Positions 8,909-18,120 of a stretch of DNA of 64,000 nucleotides are shown here, piece after piece. The DNA comes from Albimonas sp963816545 (GTDB taxonomy: Bacteria > Pseudomonadota > Alphaproteobacteria > Rhodobacterales > Rhodobacteraceae), in contig CAWFLE010000007.1 in NCBI GenBank assembly GCA_963816545.1, forward strand, positions 992,001 to 1,056,000, read 5' to 3'. The position numbers and the translations under genes were made by a program. The notes below the pieces were generated by a model that saw only the letters and a program-made list of their open reading frames with translations, did no database searches and had not been told where the DNA came from. Within the stretch, counting starts at the first letter, position 1. Each line of letters opens with the position of its first letter.

Positions 8909-10324
8909 ATGACAGAACAGACGACGACCGCCCCGGCTTCGGCCGCGGACAGGTCCGCGCCGTCCCGGGAGGACGCCCGCGGAGGAGCCGGGTCACCGAC
9001 GCGCGAGATGGCCGAGTGGCTCGCCGGGCTGACGCCGGGCGATGTCAGCCCGCGCGCGCTGGAATGGGCGCGGCACTGCCTGCTGGACTGGTGCGCCGTG
9101 ACGGTGGCGGGCTCGCGGGAGCCGCTGGCCGCCATCCTTCGGGACGAACTTGCGCCGGAAGGCTCCACGGGCGCCGCCCGGCTGGTCGCCTCCGCCCGGA
9201 ACGCCTCGGTCAACGACGCCGCGCTGATCAACGGCGCCATGTCCCACGCGCTGGACTTCGACGACGTCCACCAGCGGATGCACGGCCATCCGACCGTGAC
9301 CGTCGCCCCGGCGCTTCTCGCGCTGGCCGAGGCGCGCGGCGCCTCGGGCGTCGAGGTGCTGACGGCATTCGTGGCGGGGCTGGAGGTCGCCGGCGCGCTG
9401 GGCGCGATGATGGGCGACGCGCACTACGATCATGGCTTCCACGCCACGGCGACCGTGGGCGCCGTAGCCTCGGCCGCCGCCTGCTCGGTGCTGCTGGGGC
9501 TCGACGCCACCCAGACCGCCCGCGCGCTGGCGCTGGCCGGCACGCAGGCCGCCGGCCTCAAGTCCAACTTCGGAACGATGGCGAAGCCCCTGCACGCCGG
9601 GAAGGCCGCGCAGAACGGCCTCCTCGCGGCCCGCCTCGCCTCCCGCGGCTACACCGCGCGCGAGGACGGGCTGGAATGCGCCCAGGGCTTCGGCCCCACC
9701 CTGTCGTCGGAATGGCGGCCCGCCCGCTTCCGCCCCGACCCCTCCGCCCCCTTCGAGGTGGAGTCGGTCCTCTTCAAGTACCACGCCGCCTGCTACCTCA
9801 CGCACTCGACCATCGAGGCGCTGAAGTCCCTCCGCGCCGAGGTCTCGCCCGAGGAGATGGCCTCCCTCGCCATCCACGTTCCCGCTTCTCACCGACAGGT
9901 CTGCGATATCGCCGACCCGAAGACCGGCCTCGACGTGAAGTTCTCCATCCGCCACCTCGCCGGGCTCGCCCTCTCGGGCAGGGACACCGCGGACCTGGAC
10001 CTCTACACCGACGAAACCGCCCGCGACCCCGCCATCGCCGCCCTGCGGGAGCGTGTGACCATCGACCCGGTGGAGAAGGTGGAGGGCGAGCGCCACGCCG
10101 CCGCCATCACGCTTCGCACCCGGGACGGCCGCGAGCTGACCGCCCGGGCGAACGTGGGCGTCCCCGCCTCCGACCTCCTCGCCCAGCAGGGCAAGCTGGA
10201 GGCCAAGGCCCGCGCCATCGCGACCCCCGTGATCGGCGAGGACCGGACCGAGGCGATGATCGCCGCCGCCGCGCGCCTGCACGAGGCGGACGACCTGTCC
10301 GCCCTCCTCGACGCCATCGCCTGA
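8909..10324 (+). CDS. MmgE/PrpD family protein
   Basis: A protein of about 471 residues of the MmgE/PrpD fold, which includes 2-methylcitrate dehydratase, cis-aconitate decarboxylase and related dehydratases or epimerases. Visible family features are the ALDFDDVH motif, the HATATVGAVASAAACS helix, the KPLHAGKAAQNG segment and KYHAACYLTHS. Start 8909 is preferred over an in-frame ATG 12 codons earlier. It opens a co-directional cluster of acyl-CoA enzymes, so a role in processing a branched or tricarboxylic acid is likely. The substrate is unknown, and family membership alone does not show whether it dehydrates, decarboxylates or isomerises. Confidence 0.85.
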   Translation: MTEQTTTAPASAADRSAPSREDARGGAGSPTREMAEWLAGLTPGDVSPRALEWARHCLLDWCAVTVAGSREPLAAILRDELAPEGSTGAARLVASARNASVNDAALINGAMSHALDFDDVHQRMHGHPTVTVAPALLALAEARGASGVEVLTAFVAGLEVAGALGAMMGDAHYDHGFHATATVGAVASAAACSVLLGLDATQTARALALAGTQAAGLKSNFGTMAKPLHAGKAAQNGLLAARLASRGYTAREDGLECAQGFGPTLSSEWRPARFRPDPSAPFEVESVLFKYHAACYLTHSTIEALKSLRAEVSPEEMASLAIHVPASHRQVCDIADPKTGLDVKFSIRHLAGLALSGRDTADLDLYTDETARDPAIAALRERVTIDPVEKVEGERHAAAITLRTRDGRELTARANVGVPASDLLAQQGKLEAKARAIATPVIGEDRTEAMIAAAARLHEADDLSALLDAIA

Positions 10325-10332
10325 GAGGCCCC

Positions 10333-10827
10333 ATGTCCCAAGACGTCGTCGCCCGCCTGAAGGCCGAGGCGAAACCCTGGCCCCGCGGCAACAATTACGA
10401 GGACTTCACCGAAGGGCGCAGCTTCTCCCACCACTGGGGCCGCACCATCGAGCGTTCCGACAACACGCTCTTCTCGATCCTGACCCTCAACTACAACCCG
10501 CAATACACCAACGCCGAGGTCGCGAAGGCCAACGGCCACGCCGACACCCCGGTGAACCCGCTGCTGGTGTTCAACACCGTCTTCGGCCTCTCGGTCGAGG
10601 ATCTGAGCGAGGGCGGCGGCCCCTTCCTCGGCGTCAACGACTGCGAGTACCTGATCCCGGTCTTCCCGGGAGACACCCTCCGCGCGGAATCCGACGTCCT
10701 CTCCGCCCGCCCCTCCGACAAGCGCCCGGAATTCGGCATCGTCACCTGGCAGACCCGCGGCTTCAACCAGCGCGGCGAGGAGGTGGTCCGCTTCCAGCGC
10801 ACCAATCTGGTGAGGAAACGCAAATGA
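10333..10827 (+). CDS. MaoC-like hot-dog dehydratase subunit, first of two, with altered catalytic His
   Basis: A 164-residue hot-dog protein of the MaoC dehydratase type. The hydratase region reads ERSDNTLFSILTLNYNPQY, where an active (R)-hydratase usually has D..N...NP.H.D. Here the His position is Tyr and the following Asp is Asn. The second MaoC gene of the cluster keeps a His in the equivalent place, so the two products may form a heterodimer with only one competent site, as in other split hydratases. It lies 8 bp after the PrpD-like gene and overlaps the acyl-CoA dehydrogenase start (ATGA). Assignment to MaoC is secure; the pairing is inference. Confidence 0.82.
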   Translation: MSQDVVARLKAEAKPWPRGNNYEDFTEGRSFSHHWGRTIERSDNTLFSILTLNYNPQYTNAEVAKANGHADTPVNPLLVFNTVFGLSVEDLSEGGGPFLGVNDCEYLIPVFPGDTLRAESDVLSARPSDKRPEFGIVTWQTRGFNQRGEEVVRFQRTNLVRKRK

Positions 10828-12074
10828 ACGCCCACGACACCCCCCAGACCCCCGACGGCCGCGGCTACTTCACCGAAGAACGCATCATGATCCGCGACAC
10901 CGCGCGCGAGTTCACGATGAAGGAAGTCCTCCCCGTCGCCAACGAACTCGACGGCCCCGAAGGCCAGATCCCCATGGAGCTGCGCCAGAAGATGGCCGAC
11001 ATGGGCTATTTCGGGATCACCATCCCCGAGGAATACGGCGGCCTCGGCCTAGGCTGCTTCGAATACTGCCTCGTCGCCGAACAGCTTGCGCGCGGCTGGA
11101 TGTCCGTCGCCTCGATCATGGCACGCGGCCAGGGCGGCATGATCCGCAAGGCCATGAAGCCCGAGCTTCAGGCCAAATACCTCCCCCGCGTGGTCAAGGG
11201 CGAGTTCCTCAACGCCTCCAGCCTCTCCGAACCCGGCACCGGCTCCGACCTCGCCTCCATCTCCTGCCGCGCGGTGCGGGACGGCGACGACTGGCTCATC
11301 ACCGGCTCCAAATACTGGTGCACCTTCGCCGACGGCTCGGATTACATGACCGTCTTCGCCCGCACCTCCCCGCCCCCCAACGCCTCCAAACGCTGGATGG
11401 GCATCTCCTGCTTCATGCTGGAAAAGCCGCGCGGAGAGCTTCCCAAGGGCTGCTCCGGCTCCAAGATCCCCAAGATCGGCTATTTCGGCTGGAACACGCT
11501 GGAACTCAGCTTCGACCAGTGCCGCGTCCCCGCCGCCGGCCTGATCGGCGAGGAGGGCAAGGCCTTCCTCATCATGGCCTCGGGGCTGGAAACCGCCCGC
11601 GCCCACACCGCCGCCCGCGCCATCGGCCTCGCGCAGGGCGCGCTGGAGGACGCCACCGCCTACATGCACGAACGCACGCAATTCGGCCGCCCCATCTCCG
11701 AATTCCAGGCCCTGCGCTTCAAACTCGCCGACATGGCGACGCAGGTGGAGGCCGCCCGCCAGCTCCTCTATTTCGTGTGCAACGAGATCGACCAGGGCCG
11801 CCGCTGCGACAAGGAGGCGAGCATGGTCAAGTACTTCGCCTCCGAGATGGCCGAGCGCGTGACCTCCGACGCCCTCCAGATCCTCGGCGGCGCCGGCTAC
11901 ACCACCCTCCACGCGGTGGAGCGCTACTGGCGCGACGCCCGCCTCACCAAGATCTTCGAAGGCACCTCCGAGATCCAGCAGCGCATCATCTCCGACAACC
12001 TGCTGGGCGGAAAGTCCGAGGTCGACAAGTGGATCGCCAGCGAGGCCTACACGAAAGCATGGGGCGACAAATGA
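10824..12074 (+). CDS. Acyl-CoA dehydrogenase
   Basis: A 416-residue FAD-dependent acyl-CoA dehydrogenase that introduces an alpha-beta double bond. It has the signatures LSEPGTGSDLAS and QILGGAGYTTLHAVERYWRD, and a likely catalytic Glu379 in KIFEGTSEIQ, the usual position for short and medium-chain members. It is much shorter than methylsuccinyl-CoA dehydrogenase of the ethylmalonyl-CoA pathway, so it is not that enzyme. It overlaps the first MaoC gene by ATGA and the second by 4 bases. Electrons would pass to ETF. The chain type is unknown; context suggests a dicarboxylic or branched acyl-CoA. Confidence 0.93.
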   Translation: MNAHDTPQTPDGRGYFTEERIMIRDTAREFTMKEVLPVANELDGPEGQIPMELRQKMADMGYFGITIPEEYGGLGLGCFEYCLVAEQLARGWMSVASIMARGQGGMIRKAMKPELQAKYLPRVVKGEFLNASSLSEPGTGSDLASISCRAVRDGDDWLITGSKYWCTFADGSDYMTVFARTSPPPNASKRWMGISCFMLEKPRGELPKGCSGSKIPKIGYFGWNTLELSFDQCRVPAAGLIGEEGKAFLIMASGLETARAHTAARAIGLAQGALEDATAYMHERTQFGRPISEFQALRFKLADMATQVEAARQLLYFVCNEIDQGRRCDKEASMVKYFASEMAERVTSDALQILGGAGYTTLHAVERYWRDARLTKIFEGTSEIQQRIISDNLLGGKSEVDKWIASEAYTKAWGDK

Positions 12075-12554
12075 CGGCCGCCCTCACCTCCGAAAACAAC
12101 TACTTCGAGGACTTCCACGCCCGGAGACCTCTGGAAGCACCGCCGCGGCAAGACCGTCACCGAGATGGACAACGTCCTCCTCACCAACATGGTGATGAAC
12201 ACCGCCGAGGGTCACTTCAACGAGGACATCATGCAGAAGGGCGCCTCCGGCATCTTCGCCCAGCGCGTGGTCTTCGGCGGCATCAACCTGTCGATGACCC
12301 TCGGCCTCGCCGCCCAGGACACGGCGGAACAGGTCCTCAGCGAACTCTCCATGACCGGCATCCGCCTGTCGAACCCGGTCTTCCACGGCAACACCCTCTA
12401 CGCCTATACCGAGATCCTGTCGGCGGACCCCTCGGACCGCGAGGACGCCGGCGTCGTCACGTTCCGCCATTACGGCGTGAACCAGGACGACAAGCTCTGC
12501 GTGCAGGCGGACCGGAGGGCGCTGGTCAAGCGCCGCAGCCACTGGGCCGCCTGA
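12071..12554 (+). CDS. MaoC-like hot-dog dehydratase subunit, second of two (one frameshift)
   Basis: A hot-dog dehydratase of about 160 residues. An extra C near 12115 breaks the frame after NNYFEDF; removing it gives FTPGDLWKHRRGKTVTEMDN, which runs on to the ATG-less continuation. The hydratase motif region MDNVLLTNMVMNTAEGHFNE keeps a His, unlike the first MaoC protein of the cluster. Together they could hydrate the enoyl-CoA made by the neighbouring dehydrogenase. The start overlaps the dehydrogenase stop. Confidence 0.82.
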
Positions 12555-12571
12555 AACCCGAAGGACAGGCG

Positions 12572-13842
12572 ATGACCCAGACCCAACCCGCCGGACGCTT
12601 CCCCGGCGCGCCCCAGGGCGGCGCGCTGGAGGGGCTGACGGTGATCGACCTCACCATGATGCTCTCGGGCCCCTACGCCAGCATGATGCTGGCCGACCAG
12701 GGCGCCCGCGTCATCAAGGTGGAGCCGCCGGGCGGCGACATGACCCGCCGCATCGGCCCGTTCGCCGACGGCGCCACCCGCATGGATCAGGGCGGCTACG
12801 GCTCCTACTTCGCCTCGATCAACCGCAACAAGCGCTCCATGGTCCTCGACCTGAAGTCGGACGAGGGCAAGAAGGTCCTCCTCCGCCTCGTCAAGGACGC
12901 CGACGTCCTGATCGAGAACTACCGCTTCGGCGTCATGGACCGCCTCGGCCTCCCCTACGAGAAGCTGGCCGAGCTCGAACCCGAAGCTGGTCTACGCCTC
13001 CGTCCGCGGCTTCGGCGACACGCGCGGCGGCGCCTCGCCCTACATGGAATGGCCCGCCTACGACCCGATCTCCCAGGCGATGGGCGGCATCATGGCCATC
13101 ACCGGCCCGGTGAAGGACGGCGCCCCCACCAAGATCGGCCCGGGCGTGGGCGACATCGTGCCCGGCCATGTTCGCGGCCTACGGCGTGGTCTGCGCCTGC
13201 CTCGCCGCCCAGCGCACCGGCCAGGGGCAGTACGTGGACGTCGGCCATGGTGGACGGCATCCTCGCGCTGTGCGAGCGCATCGTCTTCCAGTACGGCACC
13301 ACCCGCGTGGCCCCGGGCCCCGAGGGCAACGGCCACCCCCTCCTCCACCCCTTCGGCCTCTTCGAGGCGGCGGACGGCTACATCTCGCTGGGCGTCCCCA
13401 AGGACCTGTTCTGGGGCCGCTTCTGCCGCCAGATCGGCCGCGAGGACCTGATCGACCACCCCCACTTCGCCACCAACGAAGCAGCGGATGGAGCACCACG
13501 CCGAAGTCTCGGACTTCGTCAACGGCTGGACGAAGGAACGCACCCGCGCCGAGATCCAGGACCTCCTCGGCGGCACGGTCCCTTTCGCCCCGGTCTACAA
13601 GGCCGACGACATCTTCGCCGACCCCCACTTCGCGGCCCGCGAGATGCTGGCCGACGTCGAGGCCCCCGGCGCTTCCACCCACATCACCGTCGCCAACACC
13701 CCCGTTCGGATGTCCGACACCCCCGGAGGCGTCCGCCGCCGGGCGCCCCTGACCGGGCGAGGACACCGACGACATCCTGACCGAATTCGGCTTCGAGGGC
13801 GCCGAGATCGCCGCCCTCAGCAAAGCCGGAACGGTCGCCTGA
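12572..13842 (+). CDS. Class III (CaiB/BaiF) CoA-transferase (five frameshifts)
   Basis: A formyl-CoA-transferase-family enzyme of about 420 residues that moves CoA between carboxylic acids. It starts GALEGLTVIDLTMMLSGPYA and shows the family motifs GADVIKVEPPGGD-like GARVIKVEPPGGD, NRNKRSMVLDLKS and DVLIENYRFGVMDRLG. The rest lies in successive frames. Single extra bases at about 12977, 13164, 13243, 13484 and 13758 restore a continuous protein through YASVRGFGDT, YDPISQAMGGI, FGLFEAADGYISLGVPKD and the C-terminus. The conserved catalytic Asp normally found after IENY/RPG cannot be placed with certainty because the first break is close by. It probably activates the acid consumed by this cluster. 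Confidence 0.85.
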
Positions 13843-13855
13843 CAGGAGGACGCCA

Positions 13856-14776
13856 ATGACCCACCCCCACACGCGCCCCAAGCGCCTGCGCCGCTGCCAG
13901 CTCTCGGTCCCCGGCTCGTCCGAGAAGATGATGACGAAGGCCGCGGCGATGGAGGTGGACTACGTCTTCCTCGACCTCGAGGACGCCGTCGCCCCGCAGG
14001 AAAAGCGCCCCGCCCGCAAGAAGATCGTGGACGCCATCAACAACCTCGACTGGGGAAACAAGACCGTCTGCGTCCGCATCAACGACCTGACCACCGAATA
14101 CGCCTACGAGGACATCATCGAGGTGATCGAGGGCGCGGGCGAGCGTCTCGACCTCATCATGCTCACCAAGTGCATGGGACCTGACGACATCACCTTCTGC
14201 GACAAGCTGATCTCGATGATGGAGAAGAAGCTGAAGCTGAAGAAGACCATCGGCCTCGAGACCCTGATCGAGGAAGTCGAGGCCATGCAGCGCGTGGACG
14301 AGATCGCCGCCGCCTCCCCCCGGTTGGAGGCCCTGATCTTCGGCATGGGCGACTATTCGGCCAGCCAGGGCGTCTCCACCAAGGACATCGGCGGAGAGAG
14401 CGGCTATCCCGGCGACGTCTGGCACTACCAGCGCCAGAAGATGACCATCGCCGCGCGGGTCAACAAGATCGACTCCGTCGACGGCCCCTTCGCCAACTTC
14501 AAGGCCCCGGACGTGTTCCGCGAGGAATGCCGCCGCTCGATGATCCTCGGCATGGTCGGCAAATGGGCGATCCACCCCTCCCAGGTGGAGATCGCGCAGG
14601 AGGTGTTCTCGCCGCTCCCCGAGGACGTGGACCGCGCCCGCCGCATGAAGACCGCCTTCGAGGAGGCCATCGCCAACGGCCACGGCGCCGCCCAGTTCGA
14701 AGGCCGGATGATCGACATCGCCTCCATGAGGATCGTGGACAACATCGTGACCAAGGCCGACATGATCGGCATGTGA
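13856..14776 (+). CDS. HpcH/HpaI (CitE-like) acyl-CoA lyase
   Basis: A 306-residue TIM-barrel lyase of the malyl/citramalyl-CoA lyase family. Signatures are RRCQLSVPGSSEKMM, the metal-binding DLEDAVAPQEK, VRINDLTTEYAYED, GLETLIEEVEAM with a metal-binding Glu, and KWAIHPSQVEIA near the C-terminus. Relatives cleave malyl-CoA, beta-methylmalyl-CoA or citramalyl-CoA to a 2-oxoacid plus acetyl- or propionyl-CoA. In this cluster it would perform the final cleavage after hydration by the MaoC pair. An AGGAGG ribosome site precedes ATG 13856. Which acyl-CoA is cleaved cannot be read from the sequence. Confidence 0.9.
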   Translation: MTHPHTRPKRLRRCQLSVPGSSEKMMTKAAAMEVDYVFLDLEDAVAPQEKRPARKKIVDAINNLDWGNKTVCVRINDLTTEYAYEDIIEVIEGAGERLDLIMLTKCMGPDDITFCDKLISMMEKKLKLKKTIGLETLIEEVEAMQRVDEIAAASPRLEALIFGMGDYSASQGVSTKDIGGESGYPGDVWHYQRQKMTIAARVNKIDSVDGPFANFKAPDVFREECRRSMILGMVGKWAIHPSQVEIAQEVFSPLPEDVDRARRMKTAFEEAIANGHGAAQFEGRMIDIASMRIVDNIVTKADMIGM

Positions 14777-14799
14777 GACGGGGCCTTCCCGCCGGTTTC

Positions 14800-14828
14800 G
14801 CGCCGCTCCCATCGGGGGCGGCGCTTTC
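14800..14828 (+). terminator. Intrinsic terminator after the CitE-like gene
   Basis: GCGCCGCTCCC pairs with GGGGGCGGCGC around a three-base ATC loop, with one G-T-type mismatch, and is followed by TTTC. It lies 24 bp after the lyase stop and 45 bp before the SDR start, so the SDR may be partly separate in transcription. Confidence 0.7.
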
Positions 14829-14872
14829 ATCTCAAGGGGTTGGCATAAGCCCCGCTACAGGAGGAGACGCCC

Positions 14873-15640
14873 ATGTCGGACCTGCATCCCACCCGGCTGG
14901 ACGGCCGCGTCGCGCTTGTGACCGGCTCCGGCCAGAACATCGGCCGCGCCATCGCCAACCGGCTAGCCGAGGCCGGCGCCTCGGTGATCGTCAACGGCGC
15001 CACCAGCCGGGAGAAGGTGGACCGGGTGGTCAAGGAAATAACGGACGCCGGCGGCAAGGCGCATGGCATCATGGCCGACGTGTCCGAGCCCGAACAGGTC
15101 AAGAAGATGGTGGCCGAAGCCGTCGAGGTCTTCGGCAAGGTGGACATCGCCGTCTCCAACGTCTCCCGCCGGTTGCACAAGCCGTTCGAGACCATCACAA
15201 TCGAGGACTGGGACTGGGCCATTCGCACCAACCTGAGTTCCTGCTTCTACCTCGCCCACGAGGTCGTGCCGGGGATGAAGGAGCGCGGCTGGGGCCGGAT
15301 CATCCATGTCTCGGGCTATGACGGCTTCACCGGCCACCTGACCAACCGGGCCTACAACATCGCCGCCAAGGCCGGAATGCACGGGCTTTCCAAAGCCATA
15401 GGCAAGGAGATGGGGCCCCACGGGATCACCGCCAACACCCTCGTGCCGGGCGCTATCGACACCGACCGCGACTGGTCCCAGTACCCCAACACCATCGTGG
15501 ACGAGGTGCGCGAGCGCATCCCCGTCAAGCGCTGGGGGCATGTGGACGACCTCGCCTACGGGGCGGTCTACCTCTGCACCACCGGGTCCTTCGTGAACGG
15601 CCAGGCGCTGCACCTCAACGGCGGCGACTACATGTTCTGA
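14873..15640 (+). CDS. Short-chain dehydrogenase/reductase
   Basis: A 255-residue classical SDR. It has the NAD(P)-binding TGSGQNIGRAIA glycine motif, a HVSGYDG catalytic serine, and the YNIAAK Tyr-x3-Lys pair, with the C-terminal GQALHLNGGDYMF ending. The usual NNAG structural motif reads VSNVS here, a noticeable variation. It is the last gene of the acyl-CoA cluster and has its own GGAGGAG ribosome site after a terminator. It may oxidise or reduce a hydroxy/oxo intermediate of the pathway; the substrate is unknown. Confidence 0.88.
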   Translation: MSDLHPTRLDGRVALVTGSGQNIGRAIANRLAEAGASVIVNGATSREKVDRVVKEITDAGGKAHGIMADVSEPEQVKKMVAEAVEVFGKVDIAVSNVSRRLHKPFETITIEDWDWAIRTNLSSCFYLAHEVVPGMKERGWGRIIHVSGYDGFTGHLTNRAYNIAAKAGMHGLSKAIGKEMGPHGITANTLVPGAIDTDRDWSQYPNTIVDEVRERIPVKRWGHVDDLAYGAVYLCTTGSFVNGQALHLNGGDYMF

Positions 15641-15705
15641 CCTGCGCGAGACCCGTCGGATCCCGAGGCGAGAGTCATGGGATCCGATGAATTCGAGGCC
15701 TGAAA

Positions 15706-15749
15706 TTCCATGATGCGGTCATCGAGCCTCATGCCGAGGGGTCATGGAA
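15706..15749. repeat. Inverted repeat between convergent genes
   Basis: TTCCATGA (15706-15713) and TCATGGAA (15742-15749) form an 8-bp inverted repeat with a 28-base loop in the gap between the convergent SDR and TRAP permease genes. Related words such as GGTCATGG and GGGGTCATCGG recur nearby. There is no T-run, so a terminator role is only possible. Confidence 0.4.
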
Positions 15750-15791
15750 CATCATGCCGGGGTCATCGGGTTCGATCACCCCGGCCCAGCC

Positions 15792-17198
15792 TCAGCCCCC
15801 CGCCGCGACGGTGGAGGCGAGGCTCCCCTGGACCCACAGCCAGATCGCCTGCATGGAGCCGAGCTCTGCGTTGCGCAGGAAGCTCATCCACTGCTCGTAG
15901 AGGTCGGGCAGGAACAGGGTGATCCCCGGCCAGGCGATCAGGACGGCGAGCGTCAGGAAGTCCATGGCGAGGAACCAGGTCACCCCCTTGAAGATGGTGG
16001 TGATCGGCACCGCCCGTCCGACGACCGAGGAAATCATGAAGACGTTGAAGCCCAGCGGCGGGGTGATCAGCCCGATCTCCAGGTACTTGATCATGATGAT
16101 CCCGAACCAGATCATCGAGACGTCGTAGTTCTGCACCACCGGCGTCACGATCGGCAGCGTCAGCAGCATGATCTCGATCGGGCCGATGAAGGTCCCGAGA
16201 ATCACGTAGATCACCGACAGCGCGATGATCACCGGCAGCGCCTGATCGGAGACGGAGCCCGCGAACTCGGCCAGGAACTGCCCCAGCCCCGAGAGGGCGA
16301 TGAAGCGGGCGAAGACGTAGGCGCCGAAGATGATGGCGAAGATCCCGCCGGTCTGCTTCAGCGTGTCGAGGAATGCGGCCGCGAGCTTCGGGCGGTTCAG
16401 CCGACCCGCCAGAAGCGCGATGATGAAGGCGCCCGCGGCCCCGATGGCGCCCGCCTCCATCGGCGTGAAGAAGCCGCCCATGATGCCGCCCATCACCAGG
16501 ATGAACAGCAGGACGATGGCCCAACTCCCTGACAGCGCACGGAACTTGTCGGCGAGGCTCACCCGCTCGGTCATCGCGGGCGCGAGGGCGGGATTGATCC
16601 TCGCCCGGATCAGCACCATGCCGATGTAGATGCCGGCCGAGAGGATGCCGGGGATGATGCCCGCAATGAACAGGAGCGCGATGGATTGCTCGGTGAACAC
16701 CGCATAGAGGATCATCAGCACCGAGGGCGGGATCAGCGAGCCGAGCGTACCCGAGGCGGCCACCACGCCGGTGGCGAGGCCCTTGTCGTAGCCGCGCCTC
16801 AGCATCTCGGGCACCGCGATCTTGCCCATGGCGGCGGCAGTGGCGAGCGAGGAGCCGGAGACGGCGGCGAAGGCCGCGCAGCCCAGCGTAGAGGCCGCCG
16901 CCAGCCCCCCCGGCGTGCGCCCGAACCAGACGCGGGCGGCGTCGTAGATCTCCCGCGTGAAGCCGGCCACGTAGGTGATGTAGCCCATCAGCATGAAGGC
17001 CGGGATCGTGGTCAGGTCGAAGTTCAGGATGGTGCCGAAGGTGTCGGCCGAAAGCACCGCGTCGGCCGCCGCCTCGGAGCGCAGGATGACGAGGCCGCCC
17101 CAGCCCACCAGCAGCAGCGCGAAGGCGACCGGCATGCGCAGGAACATCAGGACGATCATGACTAGGACGCCCAGCGCGCCCAGGACTTCGCGATCCAT
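15792..17198 (-). CDS. TRAP transporter large permease (DctM family)
   Basis: A 468-residue integral membrane protein with about 12 predicted helices, the large subunit of a tripartite ATP-independent periplasmic transporter. Family features are FMLMGYITYVAG, AFAAVSGSSLATAAAMG, SGTLGSLIPPSVLMILY, a TPMEAGAIGA motif and ITPPLGFNVFMISS. It couples the Na+ gradient to uptake of the ligand delivered by the binding protein. It follows the small subunit by 5 bp. The facing acyl-CoA cluster (8909-15640) suggests the imported acid may be its substrate. Confidence 0.94.
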   Translation of the reverse strand: MDREVLGALGVLVMIVLMFLRMPVAFALLLVGWGGLVILRSEAAADAVLSADTFGTILNFDLTTIPAFMLMGYITYVAGFTREIYDAARVWFGRTPGGLAAASTLGCAAFAAVSGSSLATAAAMGKIAVPEMLRRGYDKGLATGVVAASGTLGSLIPPSVLMILYAVFTEQSIALLFIAGIIPGILSAGIYIGMVLIRARINPALAPAMTERVSLADKFRALSGSWAIVLLFILVMGGIMGGFFTPMEAGAIGAAGAFIIALLAGRLNRPKLAAAFLDTLKQTGGIFAIIFGAYVFARFIALSGLGQFLAEFAGSVSDQALPVIIALSVIYVILGTFIGPIEIMLLTLPIVTPVVQNYDVSMIWFGIIMIKYLEIGLITPPLGFNVFMISSVVGRAVPITTIFKGVTWFLAMDFLTLAVLIAWPGITLFLPDLYEQWMSFLRNAELGSMQAIWLWVQGSLASTVAAGG

Positions 17199-17203
17199 GT
17201 CTT

Positions 17204-18010
17204 TCAGCGACCCTTCGTGATGGTGCGTTCGTCGGCGGCGGCGAGGTCGAGGAACTCGCCGCTGCTCTCGCTCTCGGCCCCGCTGTGGGAGGGGAGGAGC
17301 GGCGTCAGATCCCAGTCCGCGGGCGCGCCGGCCGCGACCGGATCCACGACCTGCGTCACCGGCAGGATCAGCGCCTGCGCCAGCGTGCGCGCCAGCCACC
17401 AGCCCACGCCCAGCATGAAGAACAGGCGCGGCGGCCACATGGGCAGGTCGTAGATCGAGCCGTAGGTGATCTCGAGGAACGAGTCCGGCACCTCCTCCAG
17501 GCTGACCCAGGCGAGGCGGGCGACCGCCGCCGCGCCGGCGAGCACGCCGAAGAGGCGCAGGCCGCGGTTGATGCGGAGCGAGAACTGGTCGGCGAGCGCC
17601 GTGACCTCGATATGCTCCCCCCGGCCCTGGATGACGCCGAGCATCAGGGCGACCATCAGCACCAGCGCCCATTCGGACCAGGTGTAGTCGTCCGGGATCG
17701 GCGTCCAGACGGTGCGTCCGACGACGGAGAAGAAGGTGACCGCCACCATCACCGTCAGCGCGACCCCCGCGAGGAACAGGACTACCCGGTCCACCCGCTT
17801 CAGGAACCGCGAAAGCGCGACGAGGCCGGAGACGCCCCAGGCGCGGGAGCCCGTCGACAGCGTCGCGGCGGAGAATACGGCCGCCGTCAGGACGAAGAGC
17901 AGCAGCAGGTCAAGAGCGGCGCCGAGACCCCAGAGCACCCAGAGGTGGTGCGCGTTCCAGAAGTGGTCGGGGTTGGAGAGCCACTCGGCGTAGATGAGAT
18001 AGGTGAACAC
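17204..18010 (-). CDS. TRAP transporter small permease (DctQ family), long form
   Basis: A 268-residue membrane protein. The DctQ core runs from about residue 75, with helices VVLFLAGVALTVMVAVTFFSVVGR and the conserved TWSEWALVLMVALMLG. It is longer than the usual 160-190 residues: an added N-terminal hydrophobic region (WVLWGLGAALDLLLLFVLTA) and a C-terminal hydrophilic tail are present. It would complex with the large permease encoded 5 bp downstream. Confidence 0.87.
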   Translation of the reverse strand: MFTYLIYAEWLSNPDHFWNAHHLWVLWGLGAALDLLLLFVLTAAVFSAATLSTGSRAWGVSGLVALSRFLKRVDRVVLFLAGVALTVMVAVTFFSVVGRTVWTPIPDDYTWSEWALVLMVALMLGVIQGRGEHIEVTALADQFSLRINRGLRLFGVLAGAAAVARLAWVSLEEVPDSFLEITYGSIYDLPMWPPRLFFMLGVGWWLARTLAQALILPVTQVVDPVAAGAPADWDLTPLLPSHSGAESESSGEFLDLAAADERTITKGR

Positions 18011-18095
18011 GGGGCTTGGATCCCAAGGCTCGCGGAAGGGGCGCGGCGGCGCGGTCGCCCCCGGGGCGGAGGCAGCGGTTCAGCGACGGGGAAGG

Positions 18096-18113
18096 CGGGG
18101 GCCGAAGCCCCCG
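18096..18113 (-). terminator. TTCG-loop hairpin between TRAP binding-protein and permease genes
   Basis: On the minus strand CGGGGGC closes over a TTCG tetraloop onto GCCCCCG, just after the binding-protein stop. There is no T-run. Such hairpins often protect the abundant binding-protein mRNA and reduce read-through into the permease genes; that role is inferred here. Confidence 0.5.
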
Positions 18114-18120
18114 GCCGGGG

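Noticed and set aside
14873..15640. FabG assignment for the SDR
   Set aside because: General SDR motifs are present, but the NNAG motif is altered and the gene lies in a catabolic cluster, so a fatty-acid synthesis role is not supported.
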